A stretch of DNA of 64,000 nucleotides from Sporodiniella umbellata (lineage: Eukaryota; Mucoromycota; Mucoromycetes; Mucorales; Rhizopodaceae): contig JAIXMR010000076.1 in the NCBI GenBank assembly GCA_025677835.1, positions 1-64,000 on the forward strand, read 5' to 3'. Below the pieces are notes generated by a model. It did no database searches and was not told the DNA's origin. It was given only the letters and a program-made list of their open reading frames with translations. The position numbers were made by a program, and so were the translations under genes. Below are positions 22,168 to 33,425 of this stretch, in pieces (the stretch's first letter is position 1; each line of letters opens with the position of its first letter).

Positions 22168-23104
22168 ATGGCTTCCGAAGAAGAGCCTGTAGTTAACCCT
22201 ATACCATCCAGTGTGATTATTGTGAACGAGTCGACTCCACTCTTATCGCACGAACAGTTTCAAGCCGGCAGTACTATTCTCAATACCAGCACTCCCAACA
22301 ACAAACAGCCTTCGCTCTGGTCGTTTGCAACAGAGACCAATGCCCGCTCAAAGGAAATAAAAGGTATCGTCTTATTGAGCGCTGCCTCTGTTTTTTTTGC
22401 TTTTATTTCCGTTCTGGTAAAACATGTAGGCATTCGACTGCCTTCATTGCAAATTGTGTTTGCTCGGTCTGTTATTCAATTTTTCCTTGGTCTTATCGGT
22501 TGTGTCATCCTGAAAATCAACCCACTTGGAAAAAAAGGATTCCGCACTTGGATCTTACTTCGAGCCATTACAAGCTCGATTGCGCTCTGTTTATTCTTTT
22601 ATGGCTTAACGAAATTAAGCTTGGTCGAGGCCACAGGTATAAAGAAACAAGACAAAAAAATCAAGTATTTCTAAATTCTTTTTTTGGTAGTTTTGTTTTT
22701 TGTGGGACCAATGTTTAAGGTTGTATTTGGGTCTGGTGTTTTGAATGAAAGTTTTACGTTTAGAGATGGTTTTTATTCGATTACTTGTTTTCTAGGGCTT
22801 TTGTTTGTGATCAAACCAAGTGCGCTGTTTCGACAGGAGATGGTGACAAACGCAGCTACCTTTGGTGCTGTTACTGCAGTACTCTTGGGGGCGTTTATGT
22901 CTGCCATGGCTTATGTGACAGTTCGAAAGATTGGGCAGGACACCCATGTGTTGGTGCATATGGTTTATTTTGGTTTTGTAGCCTCTTTGCTTAGCTTGAC
23001 CAGATACCGGGATTTCACGATGCCTCGCCATGGCTTTTATGGTGATGGGTGGATGCTAGCTGCTGTTGGTCTCTTTGCTTTCCTAGGCCAATTTCTACTA
23101 AATC

Positions 23105-23139
<35 letters not shown>

Positions 23140-23441
23140 CAAGGTTTGAATAGGTATTTGTTTATTTACTTGTTTTTAGTTTGAAAATGGCACCTTTTGG
23201 TTTAGCCAGCGTAATTCAAACAGGCGATGTTCTCTTGGCTTACTTGTTTGGCCTCTTTTTCTTTCAAGAGTACCCCAGTTTCTCTACTTTGTTGGGTTGT
23301 TTCGTCGTTGTTTTATCCACCACTTTTATCAATATCAACAAATGGCGTGCTTATCAAATCAAAAATGCTGCATTGAAAAAGCGTAGATCGAAAGACAGAC
23401 TGATTCAGCAACAGCAACACGCAAGAGAACGATCATCATAA
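22168..23441 (+). CDS. EamA/DMT-superfamily transporter (SLC35G-like)
   Basis: Three exons (22168-22636, 22691-23108, 23180-23441) encode about 382 residues. The polar N-terminus carries STPLLSHEQ. About ten hydrophobic helices follow: IVLLSAASVFFAFISVLVKH, IVFARSVIQFFLGLIGCVIL, LLRAITSSIALCLFFYGL, VLFFVGPMF, ITCFLGLLFVIKPSALF, AVLLGAFMSAMAYVTVRKIG, LAAVGLFAFLGQFLLNQGL and IQTGDVLLAYLFGLFFFQE. The paired 5-helix pattern, R-S/A-I boundary and F..E near the end of repeat two are typical of EamA proteins such as fungal SLC35G1-like permeases. The substrate is not predictable. The C-terminus is basic and Gln-rich. The unspliced frame at the first intron ends at a stop, confirming splicing. ATG 22168 is the first methionine codon in frame. 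Confidence 0.88.
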
Positions 23442-23620
23442 CTATATAAATCTATATATATATATATATATATAAAACTGTATACCAACACACAATCATT
23501 CACATTTTAATAATAAAAATTTCAATTTTATTTGAAAAAAAAAAAAACGCGTAGAAACAGTTTGCCAAAATCTTTGTTCATTTGAAAGAAAAGAGATTCA
23601 ACCTTTTCTTCAAAATCCGT

Positions 23621-23658
23621 CCCCTACAGGACGTAGACCTGTTTTGGCGTTGTAGGGG
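23621..23658. repeat. Inverted repeat, possible RNA hairpin
   Basis: CCCCTACA and TGTAGGGG form perfect 8-bp arms; an inner ACG/CGT could extend the stem past a GG bulge. It lies about 180 bp past the transporter stop codon, so it could be a 3'-end structure or a repeat remnant. Confidence 0.4.
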
Positions 23659-23893
23659 AAAATAAGTTTTTCTTTTTTAGTTACACATCATTAGGAGACC
23701 CTGTGTTTTGTCTTTTTCGTTTGTATTTCTCTCCCGAAACAAGCATTTGGCGAACCAACATACAAAGTCTCCCAGCTACTAACGCTCTTGTACGCCGTTT
23801 CCTAGGGAGGCCAAACCACAAAAAGACCAGGTCTATCAAAGATGTATATTTAAAAGAAAAAAAGATAAATAAACCCGCTTTCCCTAGGTAAGT

Positions 23894-23971
23894 GTGTAGT
23901 ATCAAAAAAAAAAAAAAAAAAAAGTGTAGTATCCCAAATAAAAGTAAAAAAAAAAAGAGTGTAGTATCCCA
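23894..23971. repeat. Three direct repeats of GTGTAGTATC(CCA)
   Basis: Copies at 23894-23903, 23924-23936 and 23959-23971 are separated by A-rich spacers. The first lacks the CCCA end. No inverted partner was found in the flanks. Confidence 0.5.
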
Positions 23972-24541
23972 GTAAGTATATGTATAAAGGGTTTCTTTTC
24001 AACCGTTCCTCTTTTTAAGTAAAATCTATCGGATATGGATCGTTTGTTAGGGATTTCTAAAGCCCTTAAAAACAATACCGTGAAAAGAGGACATGGTTCA
24101 CCCCGGATAGCCTCCATTTAAAAGGCCAGGGTATTTTACAATAAAGTAATTTAATAGAGTGGTTGTGGTAAGGTAAGGTCTTCAAGACTTTACTTTAAAA
24201 GAGTAGGATATGAAAAGAAAAAGAAGGGAAAGAGGGTTTTTCCTATGCAATACGTGGTCTATTCACGATAAATAAACCTAAAGAAAAAGAAGAAAAAAAA
24301 AAAAAAAAAAAAAACAGCAAAAAGGGAGAAATGACGACACGCGGTTTGGCAATTTTTGATTGGCCAAAAGAATGATGACGTTAACGTATTGTATAAAGAT
24401 TCAATTTATTTACATAGAAAGCAAAGAGAGGGCATAGAAGAAAAAAAAAATAGCGGGGGGCAGTAGAGAGAATGTACACACTTATAGTAATAACAGTAAT
24501 AATAATAATAATAATTAAAAAAAAAAAAAAAGGGGGGGGGT

Positions 24542-26848
24542 TTACATCATCGGATGTTCGTCAATAAAAAGAAACTTGTTCATCTTTCGAGGATTAAAGT
24601 AACGAAATCTAGCTTGGTTTTTACCACCATTGACGAACTGAGGTTGTTTTTTAGGCTCTGGAGGATCTGGATTGAACTGAACAAAGGAAGTAGTTGGTTT
24701 CCGAGTGGGAGAAGAGGAGGCGACACTGAACTGGTTTTGAAAATGAACGATTTTCTTGGGTTGTTTTTTGAGTGTTTTAGAGGAAGGAGGCAAAGGTAGT
24801 AGATGAGGTTTAAGGTGTGCAGAGAAAAAGTCCGGCTGCCTGGCGCCGGTGCCATCGTCTTTCATGCGGTGTGTGGGTGAATCCAGATGATGACGGCGGA
24901 TTTCGATTTGGACCCAATCAGCGACCTGAAGCCAGTTGCGGTAGTGGTATTGATATTCACGCGTGTTACGGAGGATGTCGAGTGCTTTGAGCAGGCCGTG
25001 ACGAAAGTCGTGTACTTGGATGCCTTGGATCAGACGCGCTTGATCTTCTGGAGAGGCGCAGGTATGGTAACAGTCGAGTGCGACAGAGATCATCTCAGCC
25101 GCCCGCCAGAGCTCGTCACGGTCAAAGGCACAGCGGCCGACGTCAACCATATTGCAGGTCTTGATGACACTGAGCTGGGTTAGGCTGGTGACAAGACAGA
25201 TCCTGAGCGAGGCTAGGGCGGCCTGGCTAGGACGGACATCGTGCATTTCGGGTATAAAGAGCTTGTGAAGAATGATGCGGGTGGCGTTATATTCGATATT
25301 GACACGGAGACAAGCCATAAAAAGATCTGCACAGCCATACTCAAAGCCGCTATCGAATTTGAGGTACTCGGGTAGAGCGTGATGAAAGTCCAGCAGACGT
25401 TGATCGTATTCGGCCAATTGCTCGGTCGTGAGCTCAGAATGATCGTTTTCGTACAGAGCGTCGACGATGTCCGCCTGAATCTTCCAGATGGACAGGCAGT
25501 GGGCAAAGGTAATGACCCCAATCTCGGTATCGTCAATGTCCTGCTCGAATACCTGGGGTAGGTCGACCTGGCCGGGGCCTCGAGGCTGAGGTGTATTTTT
25601 GGGCGTACCCGCAGTCCAGAGAGAGAAATCGATGGCCCAGACAAACCACCAGAGCCGGGTGTCCATCTCTTTTTCGTAGCAATCGACCTCTTCATGCTTC
25701 ATGCGGGGGTAGATCCCCAGGGCGTGTAGCGCAGAGGAAGCAATGCCGACATAGTGGTGACGTTTGGACGATTCGGCTCGGACGCTCATAAAGAGCAAGG
25801 CCACGATGGTGTAGCGATCAGGGGTATCAAAAGACTGGTCAAGGCATTCGCGCGCTCGACTATAAAAGTACTCTTCTTGTTCCTGAAGCCTGTCCTGGTC
25901 AGTCAAGAAATGGGCAAGCTCAGGCCGGGAGTGATGAAGAACCATATGACGAAAGACATGCGAACAGATAGCGTTGACAATCAAGGTTTCCATCGGCCGT
26001 TCTTGGGCGCGGTACCAGGCCATAAATTCCTCCTTTTTGAGCACCGGCTTGAATCGAACCCAGCAGTGGAAAAAGGTGTCGATACAGGCATCGGCAATCT
26101 CCCGCAACGAGCGATCAGAGCCGATACTCGAGTGTGGGTTGCGGATCAGGCCCAGATCAGAGGTAGAGGCAAAAAAGTTGACAGGTTTAGTGCGGTTGGT
26201 CTTGTTACGGTAAAGAACGATCTTATGGGCCGGTTGGGCGGCTTCTTGTTTCGGATCGCTGTCGTTACAACAGAGGTGGCTGAAGGCGTCCACCAGCGTG
26301 CGCAGATCGGAAGCGTTGGTGACCTTGGCCTCCATATTGATGCCGCTTTCGGTATAAAACAGCTGGATTTTGGATAGCATGTCCGCCATGCGTGGATTGA
26401 CTGTGTTGAGATCGACAAAGGAATCCAGCGAACGAGGGGTGGAAGGCGACTGAAGCGTGGCCATGGTGGCTTCGGTAGAGATCGATGTGCGGGGAATACT
26501 GTGGCCAAAGTAATCGTCAGGCCAATACATGCTGGGAGAAAGAGGGGTTGTGTTATCAATGCTAGCTGAGTCTAACGGTTCTGAGAGGCTGCTTGAATAG
26601 GGTATATCGATAGGCATAGTGGAAGGTGTCACTGGAAGGACTCCATCGATTGGAGGACTTGAAATGACCGACGATTGGCTGTTCTCTAATACGTAGCTGT
26701 TCCAATCATCGCTGTAAGGAGTCACAGCGCTCTTTTGGTTAAAAAATTCGATTGTTGTGTTATGCCAGTCATTGTCCTCTTCTTCACTGAAAGAAGACAG
26801 ATTGGCTCGAATTCTTTTCGTAGATCTTTTTACTGTATCGTACGGCAT
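24542..26848 (-). CDS. Fungal_trans-domain regulatory protein without visible DNA-binding domain
   Basis: A single exon of 768 residues. The N-terminus (MPYDTVKRSTKRIRANLSSF) is basic then Ser/Pro-rich to about residue 170. The middle region (about 225-560) has features of the fungal-specific transcription factor domain: IADACIDTFFHCWVRFKPVL, SHVFRHMVLHHSRPE, IVALLFMSVRAESSKRHHYV, GIASSALHALGIYPRM and MDTRLWWFVWAIDFSLWTAG, where the RLWW.....D pattern is characteristic. The C-terminus is basic and Pro-rich. No Zn2Cys6 cluster or other DNA-binding motif is seen in this frame or in upstream frames, so it may act as a cofactor or have lost the cluster. G+C in the coding part is clearly higher than in the flanks. 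Nuclear location is inferred from basic stretches such as KRSTKRIR. Confidence 0.8.
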   Translation of the reverse strand: MPYDTVKRSTKRIRANLSSFSEEEDNDWHNTTIEFFNQKSAVTPYSDDWNSYVLENSQSSVISSPPIDGVLPVTPSTMPIDIPYSSSLSEPLDSASIDNTTPLSPSMYWPDDYFGHSIPRTSISTEATMATLQSPSTPRSLDSFVDLNTVNPRMADMLSKIQLFYTESGINMEAKVTNASDLRTLVDAFSHLCCNDSDPKQEAAQPAHKIVLYRNKTNRTKPVNFFASTSDLGLIRNPHSSIGSDRSLREIADACIDTFFHCWVRFKPVLKKEEFMAWYRAQERPMETLIVNAICSHVFRHMVLHHSRPELAHFLTDQDRLQEQEEYFYSRARECLDQSFDTPDRYTIVALLFMSVRAESSKRHHYVGIASSALHALGIYPRMKHEEVDCYEKEMDTRLWWFVWAIDFSLWTAGTPKNTPQPRGPGQVDLPQVFEQDIDDTEIGVITFAHCLSIWKIQADIVDALYENDHSELTTEQLAEYDQRLLDFHHALPEYLKFDSGFEYGCADLFMACLRVNIEYNATRIILHKLFIPEMHDVRPSQAALASLRICLVTSLTQLSVIKTCNMVDVGRCAFDRDELWRAAEMISVALDCYHTCASPEDQARLIQGIQVHDFRHGLLKALDILRNTREYQYHYRNWLQVADWVQIEIRRHHLDSPTHRMKDDGTGARQPDFFSAHLKPHLLPLPPSSKTLKKQPKKIVHFQNQFSVASSSPTRKPTTSFVQFNPDPPEPKKQPQFVNGGKNQARFRYFNPRKMNKFLFIDEHPMM

Positions 26849-26944
26849 ATTTACAAACTAGCAATAAATGTATAAATGAAAATAACTTTTCTATGAAAAT
26901 GAAATTAAAAAAAAAAAAAAATGTATTGGAAAAAAAGAAAAACG

Positions 26945-26984
<40 letters not shown>

Positions 26985-29900
26985 GAGAAAAAGGGAAAAG
27001 GGAATTGTTTTTATGGGAAAACCAAGATAGCCTTTTTTTTTTTTTTTTTTTTTCATGAACTGATGATGTGTAACACAAGGGAAACCTCTTCTGACTTCAA
27101 TTACTGATAATTGGACACTTGTCTTCTTTTCTCCTCCCAAATCTGGAAGAGTCCTATCCCAAATAATTGCGTTTTTTATTACTTTTGTCACACTCGCCCT
27201 TAGCGTTAAAATTCTCTTGCAAGAAACCATAGGGAGATTGCGTCTTATCTCTTTTATGGCCTTTATCACTCCGAACTGTATATATAAATAGAGTTAGCTA
27301 TCACTCTCTTTTGGCGCCATTTTGTTATTCGACAGGCAGTGCTTTGTCCCCGCTTTTTGTTATTATTGTTATTGTTATTTGTATATCATCAACCTTCTCA
27401 CACACACACACACACGCTTGCCTAACAAAACAATCTTTCGTTAGTGTATCACATTAGCCTTGTGTAGCAAAAAAAGAAAAAAAAAACAGATCACAATCGA
27501 ATTACGCACTAAAACACCAGACGACTTACAAACTAAGATGACCAAAAAAAGATAAAACAGCAATAGCAAAATGCGTAGCTGGGGAAATGATGAGTTCTTT
27601 TTGAATGTTTGCACAAAGTTTTAGTTTTTTAGGACAGGAGAGCACATGCTATGTGTTCAATATAAAGTCTTACTTGATTTGAAAAGTTTAAGTTACACTA
27701 GGCAAGGGACAAAACAGCAAGTAAACTGTGCTGATAGCCAAAAGGCTTTTGATAAAGTCTAAAAAGGATTCTCGCGTTTCACTAGTTTCTATTTACAGCC
27801 ACTTGCAATGGGTCTTCTAAAGACAAGTCTTTATTTTTTTTTTTTTTTTTGGGCTTTTCTTCTGATTGTATCTCAGCTATGCCCACACCAATCCTCATCT
27901 ATTTTATGTAGTCCTTTACAAAGAAAGAGAAACGAAACTCGATTTCTGTGCTAAACACGATAGCTCAAACATCTAAGTCAGTAGGGGGACAAACATTGAA
28001 GTCAAGATAGGACCGTGTGAAATACAATGCTATTAGCAAACATAGCACAGAAAATAGCCATACCCCATAAAAATAAGTCATTTTTTTTTTTTTTTTCAGA
28101 CTGCTAGATTCAGGTAGACTTTTTAGAAGAAAAAAGGCGTATCATCAACCATGGGAATTTTGCTGTTTTTTTGTAAGGCGTCTTGATAAATGTAACGATG
28201 TGATCTTGAAAGGATTACAAAAAAAAGAAGCTGCTCTTTTCAAAAAAAAAAAAAAAAAGGCTGAAAAGAGCGGGCTCCTTTTTGAAATACCAGAAAGACA
28301 GTGTCGATCGTATTCTGTAATCTTCTGCTTCTTTGGCTTGTGTAGCTAAAACACATTTTCAGTGTCCATATTTGATCTATGCGTTTTTTCTTTCTGTCTT
28401 TCTATAAAGTAAAAAAATGAGTCAGAAAAACAAACCTTAAACGCATCCAATGAGAGCAAAGGTGACCCAAAACAAGGTTGCATTTTCATATATTAAACAC
28501 ACTCCCCATAGTGCTTCTCAATTCGTAAAACAGAATTGTTTCACTTTTCAGAATGTAGGATAAACTATCAAAACCTATTTCATAATCACATATGATTTTC
28601 TTTTTCGATTTTCTAAGCCAGCACAAGTACACACACATAACCAATGAGAAACAATCGTTCCTTTTGTGTGAAAACCGCCTGAGATTCAATATCACGTTTT
28701 TTTTTTCTTTTTAAAAAGAAAGCTACTCTCAATTCCAAAGAGTACACAAAATGTTGAATGTAGGGTAAAAAAAAAAAAAAAAAGGAACAAAGGCTTATGT
28801 TTATAAATAACAATAAAGAACCATTGAATTCCAAGGTCTTTGGTTGGGTTATAAAAGAATTATTTCGCGATTTGCCTTAATAATTATGACAAAGCATCAA
28901 AAATCTTTCCCGGACCTTATCTCCCCTGCATTAAAATGTCAAAAAAAAAAAAAAAAAGGCAGGTACTTTATTGTAAGCTTATCAATGAAACTGTCCTTTA
29001 AAACAGAGCGAACTTTTTTTTTTTTTTTTTTAGAACTTTGTTCAATTAAAATCCATGACACGTAACAATTCGTATCATGGTGGGTATACTTTGAGGCGCC
29101 ACTCTCTTTTCCGTTTTACAAAGAAAGTGGATTCAATCCGCCTTTTTTTCAATAAAACCCGTCTAAGGATACACTATGCTACTCCCGTATGCTTACCTGG
29201 ATTTTTGAAATCCATACAATAACCATCTTACAAAAACCAGACTAGCTAATTAGTTTTATACACAAACTAACCATTTAAAGTATCTACGCATCTTTGGGGT
29301 TTTTTTATTATTATTGTTATTCCTGATCGCTTTTCTCTGTGGTGAACATTCTTTGCCATATCTGACTCTCTCTTTCTCTCTTTCTGCACCCTAAAAAACT
29401 TAGTCACCCATCGAATTGAAACAGTAACAAGTGACAGCCAATTTTTTCCAAGGAAAAATCAGCCTCTCTCAAAGACCAGTAGTAACACGAAATCAAATCA
29501 ACTGTAGGAATTACACAAACGCTACTATCCCTTAATAGGAAGGCTCTGTTTCCCGATCGTATCACTTGTTTATACCAAAAAACCTGATAATTGTGGGAAT
29601 TGAAAACAAGTGTTTGTTAGTCATACATGGTCTCCAGGCTAACTCCTGTTTCCAAGAGAAAAAGGCGATCTGCTGGGCAGGTAGCAGCCCTCCTTCATTG
29701 TTGAGATATATTTTTGATCCATGCGCTACTTCTGCCATGTTCTGGGCTTTTCACTCCGATATTACTAGAGGCCGTTGCTTCTCAACAGGTCAGACTCATT
29801 CAGGTTTGATGGGCGATGGCCAGATAATTGAGAACAATACTCGAAATCAAGTCGGTGAATCTAAAGATCCGTCATACACTGTATAAACGTCATTTCATTT

Positions 29901-30207
29901 GAGTAATCACGGACAGCCGTACAATTGCATCTCCAAAGTCTGAATTGATCTATTCAACTCGTGTCGTACAGCCATAATAGAGATTGTGTGTGTGTGTGTG
30001 TGTGTGTGTTTTGACAATACGCCTTTCTATTGGTAATTGTGTTTTTGACATTCAAAAAAATAAAATAAAAAACTATTAATAAATAGACACATGATAGGGC
30101 ATGAATATATATATATATTTTTTTAAGATAATAAAAATCCAGCTTTACGATCTATGTAAAGTTGTTTGTTTAATTACAGTCAAACCTAGGCGTTTTCTCA
30201 AGAATCA
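26849..30207. other. Gene-poor region upstream of the fungal_trans gene
   Basis: About 3.4 kb of AT-rich DNA. It begins with a 39-nt A run (26945-26983) and a T run near 27031-27052, then a TATATATAAATA element at about 27281-27292 that could serve the minus-strand gene. An (AC)n tract sits at about 27400-27415 and a (GT)n tract at about 29985-30009. A 106-codon open frame at 29566-29886 has no recognisable motif. No RNA gene was found. Confidence 0.4.
26945..26983. repeat. Uninterrupted A39 homopolymer upstream of the fungal_trans gene
   Basis: 39 consecutive A residues about 100 bp upstream of the start codon of the minus-strand regulator. On the gene's strand it is a T run in the promoter or leader. 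Confidence 0.7.
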
Positions 30208-31003
30208 ATGGCGGAACGACAGAATCAAACGTTGGACCTAGAAAAGTACCTGGCTTATGCTGAAGTGCTTTGGTTAAAAACAGCTGTCAGAGTTAGCTCG
30301 TTTGAATAGACAAAGAGATGGTACCTATTTGCCGTCTAGCCCTCATAAGTTTTATAGTAAATTAGAGAAGCAAAAGACAAACTAAGTGGATAAAAGAATA
30401 GACTGACAGAGGAAATATTTGGAGTAGTAATTTATCAAGACTTACTGTTCGGATTTATCAAAGAGTATCTATATTCTTTAAAAGCAAATCGAAACAGAGA
30501 GAAAGGGATGATCAAAAACATTTGGGTACAGAATAGCAAGGATAGTGATCATGTTGAAGAAGTGTTTGTAGTAGTGATAATAAGGTGTTTGAAGATTATT
30601 TTCTAGACATAAATGTAGCAATCGAGGACAGGTAACAGCGATACATGTCAAAGTTGGTGCCTATTTATTCACTTTTATTATGAATGGTTTTATTCATTAG
30701 ACTGTTGTAACTTCACGTAAAATGGCAATAGATAAACTTTAAGAAGATACAGTTATAGCCTTATAAGACATGCACCAACTCAAAGAATATGAATCTACTC
30801 CTGAATCCAAAAACCCTCTAGGTAGATTAAAACACAATGTGTCTAATATAGCTATATTATTTCAAGATACCCAGCAAACTCTTTCAGAACCACAAAAAGT
30901 TATCAAAGATACCAGAATCACGTTTGTGTGGGTCCGGGATCTTATTAAATTTGCTAAAATCATCGATCAAGACCTGCCTATTATAACTTTTTTTTTTTTT
31001 TAA
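30208..31003 (+). pseudogene. Decayed coding remnant, family unknown
   Basis: Starting at ATG 30208, short plus-strand blocks have coding character but lie in different frames with stops between them. They are AERQNQTLDLEKYLAYAEVL, then QLSELARLNRQRDGTYLPSS continuing PHKFYSKLEK, then DLLFGFIKEYLYSLK, and finally HQLKEYESTPESKNPLGRLK through LIKFAKIIDQ. The gaps between the first two blocks are too short for an intron and look like small indels. The helical, charged character suggests a coiled-coil protein. I cannot name it. A rapidly evolving gene with unusual introns is possible but less likely. Confidence 0.35.
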
Positions 31004-31882
31004 CTATAAACTTTTACATGATTTAATGCTGGCTAACCCATCCCCTCCCCCCCTTTTTTTTTTATATATAGAAAAGCAGTTTTCTTTACAAAAAGAGGAT
31101 GAACCTTTCAGCCAATTTGAATTGGCTAGTTGTTAAACAAAGCGACCAAAATAAGACAAATAGCTTTTTAGTTCCGACGTTTACTTTTGCCTTTCATTTT
31201 TTTTTTTTTTTTTTTTTAGAAAATGCCAAACCCCATAGGTTTGACTGTACCCACAAAGATAAATACCGTTCATGTGTCACTCAGATGACCTCTAAACATT
31301 CATTTCGCGCAGCTCATTCGTATTTAAATGTCCGCTCGGACTCTACGCATGAAATTGGTTAAAAAGATCTTCACAATGCCGGAGTATGAATTCCGAGGAT
31401 TTTTCAATGAGAAATAAAAAGGCACAAAGAATAAATAGTATAAATGTGTATTTGTATGTGTGTGTGTGTGTGTATATGTGTGTGAGTAAATCTCTGATCA
31501 GTCTTTTTTTTTTTCTTAATTAGAGAGAACAAATGCTATTAAGATAAGGTTTATCAACTATATATTTGATGTACGACAAAAAAATCCCATCGAATAAAAA
31601 AACAAGTGTCGTAGATAGATTCCAAAGTCCAAAAAGGCTATTCTATTTTTCTTCATTTAAACGTGTAACTTTGATATGGTAGTTGTACAGGTAAAATAAA
31701 AAAGTATACGTGTACAAATATTTGGCTTTTGATCAACTATAATTACTATCGTCAGAATAACTAGTAACATCCAGTACTTTAACGTTTGGTTTGTCCATAA
31801 TAGCCCCTGTCTTCAATAATAGTAACAATAAAAACCTTTTTGAGCTACTTTATATTTTTAACCCAAGAGGGCAAGAAAAAGT
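31004..31882. other. Intergenic region
   Basis: AT-rich DNA with a (GT)n tract at about 31453-31475 and several homopolymers. The open frame 31099-31362 passes through a T run and shows no motif. This is the 3' flank of the minus-strand hypothetical gene that follows. Confidence 0.4.
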
Positions 31883-32365
31883 TTATTTAAAAATAATGTT
31901 AGGGTGGGGAATTAGTGATTTGAGCATATGTTGACGGGAGGTATCTAGTTCATCTTCTATTTCTTTTTCTGCCTGTCTGGATGCATCGGATAAGTGAGAA
32001 CGAATTAGTGACATAACAGAGGACTCTAAGATTGGACTCTGGCAAGTAGTAAAATGACATTCTAAAGGCGAATCAAACGTTTCTTCTAAAGAGATCTGTT
32101 CGATTAGAGCTATTTCTCGAAACAAAGCCATGTCTTGAATATGACTGAAATCGCAAGCCATAGGTCTTTTAGACGTTTTGGGAGGATGGGAGTAAATAGC
32201 ATCTGCTGGTGTTTTACCTTTTGAACTCAATGGCTTAATTCTAGACCATGTCACGTTGTTGCTGGAAGAATAAACCAATTTGGATCGTTTTTCGTGCATG
32301 AAGGGTGACTTTTTTCCAAAGTGGGGTCTTTTTGAAATAGAGGGCCCCAGATGAACAGATGACAT
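31883..32365 (-). CDS. Hypothetical protein, 160 residues
   Basis: A single intronless frame starting MSSVHLGPSISKRPHFGKKS. The N-terminal half is basic and Ser/Lys-rich with possible nuclear-localisation character (KRSKLVYSSSN, PPKTSKRPM). The C-terminal half is acidic and helical (LFREIALIEQISLEE, SHLSDASRQAEKEIEDELDT) and could form a short coiled coil. No family is recognised. It is divergent from the small gene at 32993, with a 0.6-kb shared upstream region. Support comes from length, amino-acid composition and a clean start context in an AT-rich region where random frames are short. Confidence 0.6.
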   Translation of the reverse strand: MSSVHLGPSISKRPHFGKKSPFMHEKRSKLVYSSSNNVTWSRIKPLSSKGKTPADAIYSHPPKTSKRPMACDFSHIQDMALFREIALIEQISLEETFDSPLECHFTTCQSPILESSVMSLIRSHLSDASRQAEKEIEDELDTSRQHMLKSLIPHPNIIFK

Positions 32366-32992
32366 TGTGTGGGTTATAAAAAAATAGAAAACGAAACAAA
32401 AAGAAAATTGTAATACAATAGTAAACAGAGGACGCTGAAGCTATCTATACATAATTTTCCGACTGAATGTATCCATAAAGAATTCAGTTTGAACTGTTAG
32501 TCTTTGTACTTTTGTCTTGAAATGAAAGCATATATTAAGACATAATGTGACACTTGGGCGAACGGAGACTTTTTCTTTGAAAAATGGTATTACGTCTGTG
32601 AACCGCTTGTGCTTTCTTCATGACTCTGACCTTTCACACCAACCTTTAATCCCTGAAAACCTTTTTTTTTTTTTCTTCTTAAAAACCGAGTTTTTAAAAG
32701 GCAGTAGATCCTGCCGGTCGATATATCAAAAGATACACAATAGCTTTTATATGTCCGGGAATGAATTACCGTAGAATAAAACTCCTTATTGCTAATCCAA
32801 TTTGACTAAATAATAAAAAAAAACACATACAAATTCTCTTTTGTCAATTTTTTTTAATTGCAAATCTCTTTCAAATATATATACGCATATCGTGTTTTAT
32901 ATATAAAGCATGCTCATTTACAATCAGACCAAGCTTTTGGATATAATTGTAGGCAGATTTTTTTTGTCTGTTTTTCTCTCAAGTATTTTTTC
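32366..32992. promoter_or_regulatory. Shared upstream region of two divergent small genes
   Basis: 627 bp separate the two start codons. A 75-codon open frame at 32547-32774 contains a T run and is not supported. A pyrimidine-rich stretch directly precedes ATG 32993. Confidence 0.4.
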
Positions 32993-33187
32993 ATGAACCA
33001 ACAGCCAGCCAAAACGCGATTTAAAGAGATATTTGACGTGCCCGTTTGGGATGACGCTTTAGAAGAAATTAAAAATGGTTACTATTATCTTTATTCTTTA
33101 AAGAAGCCTATTCCTTCTAGAAAGCGAAAGTATACTCAAGATAGCCAAGAAATTCAACAAGTTCCTGTCGATAAAATCAGAAGATAA
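32993..33187 (+). CDS. Small basic protein, hypothetical (64 residues)
   Basis: The frame reads MNQQPAKTRFKEIFDVPVWD, then DALEEIKNGYYYLYSLKKPI, a basic patch PSRKRKY, and ends VDKIRR. The frame is open further upstream to 32858, but ATG 32993 follows a pyrimidine-rich leader and gives a more sensible product. The compact, aromatic-rich core and basic tail look like a real small protein, perhaps nuclear. No family recognised. An AATAAA-like signal follows just after the stop. Confidence 0.5.
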   Translation: MNQQPAKTRFKEIFDVPVWDDALEEIKNGYYYLYSLKKPIPSRKRKYTQDSQEIQQVPVDKIRR

Positions 33188-33425
33188 ATATACAATAAAG
33201 CACCTTTAGTGGCAGTGACTTTTTTTTCAAAAATAAAACAAAAGAATTTTTTTTTCCATGTCTCAATTGAAGTCCTTCCCCTTCTGTCCCATTTCGTTTA
33301 TTTTTTGTTTGTTTTCAAATGCTAGCCTCTGACTTTTTCAAGTCCTAATAGATCATTGCTCTCTTTTATCAATTCATCGCTAAAAAGAAATAGCCATTAG
33401 TAGCTTAATAAAAGCGTGAACGATC

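Larger units (their letters stand above)
23442..24541. other. Intergenic region with inverted and direct repeats
   Basis: About 1.1 kb between convergent genes. It holds an 8-bp perfect inverted repeat (CCCCTACA 23621-23628, TGTAGGGG 23651-23658) with an inner ACG/CGT match. It also holds three direct copies of GTGTAGTATC(CCA) at 23894, 23924 and 23959. Short minus-strand open frames (23681-23905, 23902-24117) are not recognisable. Long A runs occur near 23904-23922 and 24294-24314. It may be remains of a mobile element. Confidence 0.45.

Noticed and set aside
22637..22690. EamA transporter interrupted by a stop (possible pseudogene)
   Set aside because: The stop lies within a normal GT-AG intron; the spliced frame is intact.
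25754..26377. 207-codon plus-strand open frame inside the fungal_trans gene
   Set aside because: It is antisense to a clear coding exon with higher G+C, which makes long shadow frames common.
29566..29886. 106-codon plus-strand open frame
   Set aside because: Composition is not typical of a protein family, and nothing around it suggests exons; left as unassigned.
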